Below, in pieces: positions 7,934 to 14,656 of a stretch of 32,581 bases of DNA; the stretch's first letter is position 1; every line of letters begins with the position of its first letter. The notes below the pieces were generated by a model. It worked only from the letters and a program-made list of their open reading frames with translations. It had not been told where the DNA came from and made no database searches. The position numbers and the translations under genes were made by a program. Origin of the DNA: TMP-86 sp031394735 (GTDB lineage: Bacteria; Pseudomonadota; Gammaproteobacteria; Steroidobacterales; Steroidobacteraceae); the NCBI GenBank assembly GCA_031394735.1, contig JANMXI010000347.1, positions 1 through 32,581 of the forward strand. Reading direction: 5' to 3'.

Positions 7934-9430
7934 TCAGACCTTCGCTTCGTCAGCGAACCAATGTTTACGCGCTTCCATGATCAGCTCGGCCGCCTTCTTT
8001 TCATCGACGCCGGTCATTTCGACCAGTTCGTCGACCGCAAGGTCAGCCAGGTCGTCACGCGTGCGAACGCCTTTGCGTGCAAGTTGTTTGGCGAGCGCAT
8101 CGCCAACGCACTCGACCAGATCGGCTGACCCTTCGGCGCCATCCAACGACTCTTCGCTGGCAATCGCCTGCGTCAACAGCACGTCTCGCGCACGGTTGCG
8201 CAATTCTTTGATGATTTCCTCGTCGAATTCCTCGATGCCGTTGAGCTCGCTCGCCGGCACATAGGCGATTTCCTCGATCGTGGAAAAGCCTTCCTGAACC
8301 AGGATGCTGGCCACATCGGCATCGACGTCGAGCTGCTTCATGAAGGTTTCGCGCAGTGCGAGGGACTCGCTCTCGCTCTTCGCTTCGGCCTGCGACTCGC
8401 TCATGACGTTCAATTCCCAGCCGGTGAGTTCACTGGCCAGCCGGATGTTCTGACCGCCCCGGCCGATGGCCTGCGACAGCTTGTCCTCGGACACCGCGAT
8501 GTCCATGGAGTGGGAGTCTTCATCGACGACGATGGAGGTGACTTCCGCCGGCGCCATCGCGTTGATCACGAACTGCGCATTGTTCTCATCGAAGGGGATG
8601 ATGTCGACTCGTTCGCCGGCGATTTCATTGGACACCGCCTGCACGCGCGAACCGCGCATGCCGACGCAGGCGCCAACCGGATCGATGCGCGGATCATTGC
8701 TGCGAACTGCGATTTTCGCGCGCACGCCGGCATCGCGCGCGGCGCCCAGAATGTTGATCAGTCCCTGGCCGACTTCGGGCACTTCGAGCTTGAACAATTC
8801 GATGAGAAACTCGGGCGCCGTACGTGACAGGAATAATTGCGGTCCGCGCGGCTCGGAACGCACTTCCTTCAAAAAAGCCTTGATGCGGTCCTGCGAACGA
8901 ACCGGCTCGCGCGGGATCATCTCCTCACGCGGAATGAAGCCTTCGGCATTGGCGCCGAGATCCACATAGATGCCGTTGCGATCGACACGTTTGACGATGC
9001 CGCTGACCAATGTGCCGGAGCGGTCCTTGTAGGCATCGACCACCTGCGCACGCTCGGCTTCGCGCACTTTCTGCACGATGACCTGCTTGGCGGTCTGGGC
9101 CAGAATGCGCCCGAAGGGCACGGACTCCAGTGGTTGCTCCACGAATCCACCCGGTTCGACATCCGTATCGATGTCCTTGGCGTCATCGAGGCGCAACTCC
9201 CGCTCGGTAAATTCCAATTCCTTGGAATCATCCGCGAAGACTTTCCAGCGCCGAAAGGTGTCGTAGCCGCCGGTCTTGCGGTTGATGGCAATCCGCACGT
9301 CGAGTTCCTCGCCGTACTTCTTGCGCGTAGCCGATGCCAGCGCCGCCTCGAGCGCGTCGAATATGATTTCCTTGTCGACGCCCTTCTCGTTGGAGACCGC
9401 ATCGACCGCCAGTAAAATTTCTTTATTCAT
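7934..9430 (-). CDS. nusA: Transcription termination/antitermination factor NusA
   Basis: Binds RNA polymerase and affects pausing, intrinsic and Rho termination and antitermination. 498 aa (E. coli 495). The order is an N-terminal RNAP-binding domain (1-125), S1 (VSGIVKRVDRNGIYVDLG), KH1 and KH2 (GACVGMRGSRVQAVSNEI and QAIGRGGQNIRLASELTG), and two C-terminal acidic repeats, the second ending MTGVDEKKAAELIMEARKHW. The ATG at 9430 has AGGAG eight bases upstream. The frame is open further upstream, but only through repeat sequence, which I do not consider coding. The spacer to rimP is 103 bases, longer than the other gaps in the operon. Confidence 0.97.
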   Translation of the reverse strand: MNKEILLAVDAVSNEKGVDKEIIFDALEAALASATRKKYGEELDVRIAINRKTGGYDTFRRWKVFADDSKELEFTERELRLDDAKDIDTDVEPGGFVEQPLESVPFGRILAQTAKQVIVQKVREAERAQVVDAYKDRSGTLVSGIVKRVDRNGIYVDLGANAEGFIPREEMIPREPVRSQDRIKAFLKEVRSEPRGPQLFLSRTAPEFLIELFKLEVPEVGQGLINILGAARDAGVRAKIAVRSNDPRIDPVGACVGMRGSRVQAVSNEIAGERVDIIPFDENNAQFVINAMAPAEVTSIVVDEDSHSMDIAVSEDKLSQAIGRGGQNIRLASELTGWELNVMSESQAEAKSESESLALRETFMKQLDVDADVASILVQEGFSTIEEIAYVPASELNGIEEFDEEIIKELRNRARDVLLTQAIASEESLDGAEGSADLVECVGDALAKQLARKGVRTRDDLADLAVDELVEMTGVDEKKAAELIMEARKHWFADEAKV

Positions 9431-9460
9431 CGGCCAAACTCCTGACAAACTTATCCTCGC

Positions 9461-9538
9461 GACGCCGCCGCTCCGCGCGGCTGCTGCGCGCGGCTGCTGC
9501 GCGCGCCTGTTCCACGCACCTGCTCCACGCACTTCATT
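9461..9538. repeat. Degenerate 13-bp tandem repeat in the rimP-nusA spacer
   Basis: Successive 13-mers on the plus strand: CGCGCGGCTGCTG (9474-9486), an identical copy (9487-9499), CGCGCGCCTGTTC (9500-9512), CACGCACCTGCTC (9513-9525) and CACGCACTTCATT (9526-9538). A weaker unit (8 of 13 matches) is at 9461-9473. The last unit runs into the rimP stop codon (9534-9536). It looks like a slippage-derived minisatellite that has lengthened the spacer. Confidence 0.7.
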
Positions 9539-9992
9539 CGGGCTTTAATTTCGCCTTTTGAATCCGTTTCAGGGGCAATGTGTAGTCCTGCCCGTCCACC
9601 TCAACCACCACCGAGTCTTCGGTCAGGGCGCGCAATGGCCCCGCAAAGCGCCGCCGCCCATTGAGCGGCAGCTTCAATTCAACAAAAATCCGCTCGCCGA
9701 TGAAGCGCTCGAAATGAGCGCGTTTGCGCAACACCCGATCGAAACCCGGCGAGGACACTTCGAGTGAGTAATGACCCGGAATCGGATCCTCCACCTCGAG
9801 CTGCTCACTGACGGCATGACTGACGCGCGCGCAATCATCGACCGTCACGCCTGCGCCGGCATCGACCCTCGGCTTGTCGATGTAGAGCCGCAACACTCCG
9901 CTGCGTCCGCTCTGCGCAAACTCCACGTCGACCAATTCATAGCCCAAGGCCTCGACCACCGGCTCCATCATCTGAAGGAGAGCTTCGCGCAT
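9534..9992 (-). CDS. rimP: Ribosome maturation factor RimP
   Basis: Needed for 30S assembly. 152 aa from the ATG at 9992 (MREALLQMMEPVVEALGYEL). Typical RimP segments are GYELVDVEFAQSGRSGVLRL, DDCARVSHAVSEQLEVEDPI and YSLEVSSPGFDRVLRK, followed by a C-terminal Sm-like domain. The frame extends upstream to an ATG at 10031, but that codon sits in the loop of the terminator hairpin at 10017-10041, so it is unlikely to be the start. The Shine-Dalgarno sequence for 9992 is weak. It is the first gene of the nusA-infB operon. Confidence 0.93.
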   Translation of the reverse strand: MREALLQMMEPVVEALGYELVDVEFAQSGRSGVLRLYIDKPRVDAGAGVTVDDCARVSHAVSEQLEVEDPIPGHYSLEVSSPGFDRVLRKRAHFERFIGERIFVELKLPLNGRRRFAGPLRALTEDSVVVEVDGQDYTLPLKRIQKAKLKPE

Positions 9993-10016
9993 GTTATTGC
10001 AAGGACACCCATGAAC

Positions 10017-10041
10017 AAAAAAGGGGACCATCGGCCCCCTT
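10017..10041 (-). terminator. Terminator-like attenuator in the rimP leader
   Basis: On the minus strand AAGGGGGCC, loop GAT, GGTCCCCTT pairs as eight Watson-Crick pairs plus one G-U, directly followed by a T-run (10022-10017). This is a textbook intrinsic terminator. It lies 25 bases before the rimP start and downstream of a TATAAT box (10138-10133), so it would act on the operon's own leader RNA. Attenuators have been reported in rimP-nusA leaders of other proteobacteria; whether this matches one of those families needs a covariance search. Confidence 0.7.
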
Positions 10042-10132
10042 CATCAACGCATCCGCCCAACAAGGCATCCTGCGCAAAAAAGCTTTTCTTCGGTTCGGAA
10101 ATTCAGTCAAGCGCCCCAAGCCGAGGGTCGCG

Positions 10133-10138
10133 ATTATA
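10133..10138 (-). promoter_or_regulatory. -10 box of the rimP operon promoter
   Basis: A consensus TATAAT on the minus strand (plus-strand ATTATA). The best -35 candidate 17 bases upstream (TTTCTT) is poor and lies in a T-rich stretch. A start near 10126 would give a leader of about 130 bases containing the hairpin at 10017-10041. Confidence 0.5.
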
Positions 10139-10206
10139 GGCAAAACCCTAAAAAGAAGAAAGCCAAAAAAACACCTGTCTTGCTCGAATCTCGCGGCCGC
10201 ACAAAG

Positions 10207-10235
10207 ACGAAGGCCGCGTCAAACGCGGCCTTCGT
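10207..10235 (-). terminator. Terminator of the RRM protein gene
   Basis: ACGAAGGCCGCG, loop TCAAA, CGCGGCCTTCGT: a perfect 12-bp stem with a 5-base loop, 24 bases past the stop of the RRM gene. On the minus strand it is followed by CTTTGT, a short U-rich tail. It separates the RRM gene from the rimP promoter. Confidence 0.75.
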
Positions 10236-10258
10236 TTACGGACAGTTAGAAGACGCTG

Positions 10259-10573
10259 TTACCAGCGTTTCGGACCGCGCGATCCACCACCACCACCACC
10301 ACCGCCGCCGCCGCCACCGCCGCCACCGCCGGTGCGCTCTTGCGCTTCATTTACTTTCAGCGCTCGTCCGCCCACGTCATGGCCGTTGAGAGCTTGCATA
10401 GCGCGCGCCGCATCGGCGCTTGCCATCTCAACGAAGCCAAAGCCGCGAGGACGGCCGGTGTCACGATCGTTGATCAGCGCAACCGACTGAACGGCACCGT
10501 GCTTTTCGAACAGTGCGCGAACGCCTGCTTCGTCCATGGAGAACGGAAGATTGCCAACATACATTTTCGTCAT
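10259..10573 (-). CDS. Small RRM-type RNA-binding protein with poly-glycine tail
   Basis: A 104-aa cytoplasmic protein with one RNA recognition motif: RNP2 MYVGNL at residues 4-9 and RNP1 RGFGFVEM at 43-50, both with the aromatic residues that stack on RNA bases. The C-terminus is 16 consecutive glycines (82-97) followed by SRGPKRW. Proteins like this in cyanobacteria and proteobacteria are often cold-induced; nothing here shows that directly. The ATG at 10573 begins MTKMYVGNL, with AGG about 10 bases upstream. The open frame further upstream (MLVLSIQ...) has no family similarity. It is a single gene with its own terminator. Confidence 0.9.
   Translation of the reverse strand: MTKMYVGNLPFSMDEAGVRALFEKHGAVQSVALINDRDTGRPRGFGFVEMASADAARAMQALNGHDVGGRALKVNEAQERTGGGGGGGGGGGGGGGGSRGPKRW
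10283..10330 (-). repeat. GGN trinucleotide repeat encoding 16 glycines
   Basis: Sixteen consecutive glycine codons, seen on the plus strand as TCC, six ACC, four GCC, ACC, two GCC, ACC and GCC. The runs of identical triplets should be prone to in-frame length change. Confidence 0.85.
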
Positions 10574-10752
10574 GTGAAGAATACCTACTACAAAAACCAA
10601 ACAAAGGCCGGTCACGAAACTCGCGCCGGTCACCTGGATCGATAAAACCAACATTGTGGGTTGTGGCCAAGGTGACGCGAAGCGGCGCGGTGACCAGAAG
10701 CAACGGACAAGGAAAAGTTATGCGAACCGCGGGCGAATATACAGGAAATAAA

Positions 10753-11538
10753 TTAATGCTGCCAATAACTTGCCACGGGTGGCTGAGGTCGCGGGCGAAG
10801 TGGCAGAGGATCGGTCCATTGCCATCGGCAGGTCAAACCCGCGCCGCGGCAAAGATCGGCGGCAATTTGCGCTTCATCCAGGCCATGATTGACCATCAAG
10901 AACCCGCCATCGGCCGCTAAATTGGCGGCGACCCGCAATAGCAACTCTTTTGGTTTCAACAGGTTAAGAGGTAACCCCCAAGCCAATATAGGATCGGGGG
11001 AGACAAACGGGAACCAACAGGTGATGAGATCGGCCGACTCGCTGACGAGTCGATAGTCCTCGCCACGGAACGCCGTTTCCGGCCAGAGGCGCGTATAGCC
11101 GCGGGCGTAGTCCTGGCGCGTATGGCCGTTGGCATAACGCCGATACGCCTCCAATTCGTACCCGGTCAGCCGTCGCGGGCGGAAGAAAGTCTGTAATGCG
11201 GCCGCATACCAAAAGCTCGCGCATCCCACATCTGCCATCACGGAGGCACGCGGCGGCGTCTGTCCCGATGCACCCCAAGCCCGATCGAGCAGGTCCAGAT
11301 AGGCGTAATTGTTAAGACTCGTCTCCTGCGTCATGCGCGACTCGAAGCGTGCTGCGTACTTGAATTGCAACGCGCCGATACGCGATCGCTGCGCGGGGTC
11401 ACTCACCGACAATTGTCCGCAGGGTAGTTCGACATGGTCACCGCGCGAGAAACGAATGCTATTGGAGATATGCAGCGAGACTCGGTTGCGCAGCGAGCGC
11501 AATCGTTGGGGCAGCGATCGCTTCGGAGTAGACTGCAT
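10753..11538 (-). CDS. Class I methyltransferase-like protein of unknown substrate
   Basis: A 261-aa protein with no assured name. ASVMADVGCASFWYAAALQ (about residues 100-118) resembles SAM-binding motif I (DxGCxxG-like), followed 13 residues later by LTGYELEAYRRY, where the acidic residue after the second strand is expected. ADLITCWFPFVSPDPILAWG and VAANLAADGGFLMVNHGLDE resemble motifs IV-VI (post-I strand and the GG turn). No signal peptide or membrane segment is visible. The ATG at 11538 has AGGA eight bases upstream; the open frame runs further upstream but would overlap the divergent amidohydrolase gene. The start regions of the two genes are only 49 bases apart. The fold is probable; the reaction is unknown. 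Confidence 0.6.
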   Translation of the reverse strand: MQSTPKRSLPQRLRSLRNRVSLHISNSIRFSRGDHVELPCGQLSVSDPAQRSRIGALQFKYAARFESRMTQETSLNNYAYLDLLDRAWGASGQTPPRASVMADVGCASFWYAAALQTFFRPRRLTGYELEAYRRYANGHTRQDYARGYTRLWPETAFRGEDYRLVSESADLITCWFPFVSPDPILAWGLPLNLLKPKELLLRVAANLAADGGFLMVNHGLDEAQIAADLCRGAGLTCRWQWTDPLPLRPRPQPPVASYWQH

Positions 11539-11587
11539 CGTTCGCATCCTAGCGCGACACAACCGGTTCGTATATTTGGGAGACTCC

Positions 11588-12925
11588 ATGCTTCGCACCC
11601 TTCGCCGTGTCATTGCGGCTACCGCGCTTTCCACCTCCGCAGCCTTTCCCGCCGACGCGCCCGCCACGGCTCTCACCGCGATTCATTGCGGACATGCCAT
11701 CGACAGCATTGCCGGCAAATTATTGGGCCCCACCACCGTGGTCGTCGAAGCGGGCCGCATCAAAGAGGTGATCGCCGGCGCACCGACACCGGCCGGAGCC
11801 AGCGTCATCGACCTGTCATCGCAGACCTGCCTGCCAGGCCTCATCGACAGCCATACGCACCTGACCATGCAGATCAGCCGGTCCACCTATATCGATCAGT
11901 TTCATCTGAACCCGGCCGATTACATGCTGCGCGCGCCCGCGTATGCGCGCCGCACATTGCTGGCGGGTTTCACGACCGTGCGCAATCTCGGCGACGATCA
12001 GAACGAGTCGGTCGCGCTTCGCAACGCCATCAACGAGGGCGTCTTGGCCGGGCCGCGCATCTTCACCGCCGGACAGGCCGTCGGGTCCACGGGTGGGCAC
12101 GGCGATCCCACCAATGGCTATCGCGCAGATCTCGCCGGCGATCCGGGACCCTCCCAAGGCATCATCAACAGCATCGAGGATGCAGCCAAAGCGGTTCGCC
12201 TGCATTACAAGGCCGGGAATGATCTGATCAAGATCATGCCCTCGGGCGGAGTCATGGATGAAAGCGCCAGCGGCGACAACGCGCAGATGACCGTGGAGGA
12301 AATCAAGGCGGTCGTCGCCATCGCCCACGACTATGGATTCACCGTGGCCGCTCATGCACATGGCGCCGAAGCCATTCGCCGCGCCGTCGTCGGCGGCGTC
12401 GACTCCATCGAACACGGCACCTTGATGAACGATGAGGACATCAAGCTGATGAAAGAGCACGGCACCTGGTACGTGCCGACGATTTCCGCCGGCACGTTCG
12501 TGGCATCGAAGGCGAAAATACCCGGTTACTACCCGCCGCAGGTTGCGGTCAAAGCCGCGGCCCTCGGCGCCGTGATTCAGGGGACCGCCGGCCGAGCCTA
12601 CAAGGCCGGCGTCAAGATCGCCTTTGGTACCGATGCCGGTGTCTACCCGCATGGTCAAAACGCCGGTGAATTCGAGTTGATGACCCAGGCGGGCATCCCG
12701 GCCATGGCAGCCCTCCAGGCGGCCACTATCAATGCCGCGCTGCTCCTGAAGCACGACAAAGATCTGGGCTCATTGAGTTCGGGCAAGTTCGCCGATGTCG
12801 TGGCCGTACCCGGCAATCCGCTGGAGGACATCAGTGTGATGCGCAAGGTGTCGTTCGTCATGAAGCAAGGCAACGTGTTCAAACAGGACGGCAAGCCCAC
12901 GCCGGATCCCGAATCCGAGAATTGA
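11588..12925 (+). CDS. Secreted metal-dependent amidohydrolase (imidazolonepropionase-like)
   Basis: A 445-aa amidohydrolase-superfamily enzyme with an N-terminal signal peptide (MLRTLRRVIAATALSTSAAF). The metal-site residues are all present: His89 and His91 in GLIDSHTHL, Lys215 in LIKIMPSGG (probable carboxylated lysine), His256/His258 in VAAHAHG, His276 in SIEHGT and Asp349 in AFGTDAG. This pattern fits the periplasmic Xaa-Pro dipeptidase/aryldialkylphosphatase-like subgroup, which hydrolyses peptides, amides or lactones; the substrate cannot be told. The ATG at 11588 has GGGAGA six bases upstream. It diverges from the methyltransferase-like gene and converges on the phosphoesterase. Confidence 0.9.
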   Translation: MLRTLRRVIAATALSTSAAFPADAPATALTAIHCGHAIDSIAGKLLGPTTVVVEAGRIKEVIAGAPTPAGASVIDLSSQTCLPGLIDSHTHLTMQISRSTYIDQFHLNPADYMLRAPAYARRTLLAGFTTVRNLGDDQNESVALRNAINEGVLAGPRIFTAGQAVGSTGGHGDPTNGYRADLAGDPGPSQGIINSIEDAAKAVRLHYKAGNDLIKIMPSGGVMDESASGDNAQMTVEEIKAVVAIAHDYGFTVAAHAHGAEAIRRAVVGGVDSIEHGTLMNDEDIKLMKEHGTWYVPTISAGTFVASKAKIPGYYPPQVAVKAAALGAVIQGTAGRAYKAGVKIAFGTDAGVYPHGQNAGEFELMTQAGIPAMAALQAATINAALLLKHDKDLGSLSSGKFADVVAVPGNPLEDISVMRKVSFVMKQGNVFKQDGKPTPDPESEN

Positions 12926-12970
12926 AATTCCGCCGGCGACGCGATTGTGGGGCGGCGCGCGCGCGCTCGC

Positions 12971-14656
12971 TCAAAACTGCAGTGAGGGGGTCATATCGCC
13001 CATGGGTTCAGCACTGCGCGCCTTGAGCGCCGCATCGCGTGCCGCGAGCCCGCGCAGCGTCGGCAGATCGAAGCGCCGGCTGATGAACCGCAGAACCGAC
13101 CCCGTGTCGTACTGCGTATGGTCGATGAAGTGGCGCTTCGCGAAGGGCGATATCACCAGCGCCGGGATGCGTGTTCCGGGCCCCAGCAGATCTGCCTGCG
13201 GTGGCGGGACGTGATCCCAGAACCCACCGAACTCATCGTAGGTGATGATGATCACCATGTGCGCCCATTGCGGGCTGGCCTGAAGCTTGGACACCAGCGC
13301 CGCAAGATGTGTATCGCCCTCGGCGACCGAGGCGTAGCCCGGGTGCTGATTCAAATTGCCCTGCGGTTTGTAAAACGCCACCGCAGGCAGCCGCCCCGCC
13401 GCCGCATCCGCAATCAGGTCTTCGTAATCCTTGAGATGCTCGTGACGCTCGTCGGCGCCCCGCAGCGGATCGAAGCGAGTGTAGTAGTTGAATGGTTGAT
13501 GATGCGGTTGGAAATCCGGTGCGCCGCCTGCGGTTGCCGGTGCGTAAATGACCTTTCGCTCCGCACCAGGCGTCTGCATGCCATCGATCGTTGCAGCGCG
13601 CCACGAGCCGGCATACCAGGCCCAGTGAACGTCCTTCGCTTCCAGCAGGTCACCGATGGTGGTCTCCTGCTGCGGAGGCAAGGTGATCGGCTTGCCTGGG
13701 TCCGCATAGGCGCGACTCGAATCACCCGCGGCCGGCTCCGCTGCACTCGGCTGATACGGCGGCTGCAGGGTATTGACGGCGTAAAATTTGCCGTCGCCGA
13801 AATAATCTGCGGGCGCGATGCCGCCGGTACTCACATAATGCGGAGGGCCATCCAGCGCCGAGGCCGGCGACTTGGAATCCACCGTCAGCTTCGCAAGGTA
13901 GTGTCCGGCGCTGTCCTTGTCCAGAACAGTAATACGCGGCTTCGCCACCGCCGTATCGGCATGCGGATATTCGGGTGCGCAGGCGCAGATCAAGTATTGA
14001 TGATTGAGAAAGGATCCGCCAAACGCGCCCTGGAAGAAATTGTCCGCCAGTGAATACGTTCGAGCCAGATCCGTCAGCGCCGAGCGACCGTTGTCGTAGT
14101 GACCCATGGTCAGGCCGCCCGCGTCCGACCAAGCCGCGAACCCCGCATTGCTACCATTGTCGATCTGCATCTGGTTTTCGAAAAAGCGGTGGATCAGATC
14201 ACGGGTGACGATGTGACTGTTTAATCGCACGCCGGATTTGGGCGTGAACGCCGTCTCGATGGCGAACGGCGCGTTGGGTAAGCCGGCGCTCTGCGCTTCG
14301 GACACTGTGGGTGAAACCCCCTCCTCGGTGACACCGCCCCAGGTCTTGGGCAGTTCGCGCAAGACCGACCCGTCACGATCCTTCTGCACCCCATACGCAG
14401 CCGTTGGCTTGCCGTCCTTACCCAGCACGTCGCCGATACCGCGCGCACCGGGAAAGCGGCCGAATAAATTGTCGAACGAACGGTTCTCGGCGTAGATCAC
14501 CACGATGGTGTTAACGCGCTCACGCAGCGCGCTCGTGGTCGCGGCCTCGCGATCCGCCGGCACCATGTGCAAATCACGATTGACGCAACCACTGCACGCC
14601 AGCAGCAGCGCGCCTGCAATGAACGCTGCCAGCTTGGGTGCATGCGATGCCTTCAT
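12971..14656 (-). CDS. Phosphoesterase family lipoprotein (acid phosphatase/phospholipase C-like)
   Basis: A 561-aa member of the PF04185-type phosphoesterase family, which includes Francisella AcpA and bacterial phospholipases C. The N-terminus is a signal sequence with a likely lipobox (LLLAC, Cys21). The family motif VVIYAENRSFDNLFG (Glu57, Asn58, Ser60) gives the metal ligand and the probable nucleophile. Conserved downstream blocks include HQPFNYYTRFDP, EGDTHLAAL and IIITYDEFGGFWDHVPPP, where the TYDE-x3-WDH block supplies further ligands. It overlaps the stop of the TonB-dependent receptor in an ATGA (14653-14656), so the two are translationally coupled. That suggests release of phosphate or a head group from a substrate linked to the receptor. 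The substrate is not predictable. Confidence 0.85.
   Translation of the reverse strand: MKASHAPKLAAFIAGALLLACSGCVNRDLHMVPADREAATTSALRERVNTIVVIYAENRSFDNLFGRFPGARGIGDVLGKDGKPTAAYGVQKDRDGSVLRELPKTWGGVTEEGVSPTVSEAQSAGLPNAPFAIETAFTPKSGVRLNSHIVTRDLIHRFFENQMQIDNGSNAGFAAWSDAGGLTMGHYDNGRSALTDLARTYSLADNFFQGAFGGSFLNHQYLICACAPEYPHADTAVAKPRITVLDKDSAGHYLAKLTVDSKSPASALDGPPHYVSTGGIAPADYFGDGKFYAVNTLQPPYQPSAAEPAAGDSSRAYADPGKPITLPPQQETTIGDLLEAKDVHWAWYAGSWRAATIDGMQTPGAERKVIYAPATAGGAPDFQPHHQPFNYYTRFDPLRGADERHEHLKDYEDLIADAAAGRLPAVAFYKPQGNLNQHPGYASVAEGDTHLAALVSKLQASPQWAHMVIIITYDEFGGFWDHVPPPQADLLGPGTRIPALVISPFAKRHFIDHTQYDTGSVLRFISRRFDLPTLRGLAARDAALKARSAEPMGDMTPSLQF

Noticed and set aside
9428..9532. Upstream extension of nusA through the tandem repeat
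   Set aside because: The extension codes only for repeat-derived Ala/Arg-rich residues; the ATG at 9430 has a good ribosome-binding site and matches NusA N-termini.
10029..10031. ATG as an upstream start of rimP
   Set aside because: It lies in the loop and stem of the terminator hairpin, and the added residues (VPFFVHGCPCNN) are not RimP-like.
10283..10330. CRISPR or satellite-like array
   Set aside because: The repeats are in-frame glycine codons of the RRM protein, without spacers. No CRISPR-like array occurs in the window.
11816..12754. 312-codon minus-strand frame inside the amidohydrolase gene
   Set aside because: The plus-strand protein has the full set of metal ligands; the antisense frame has no features.
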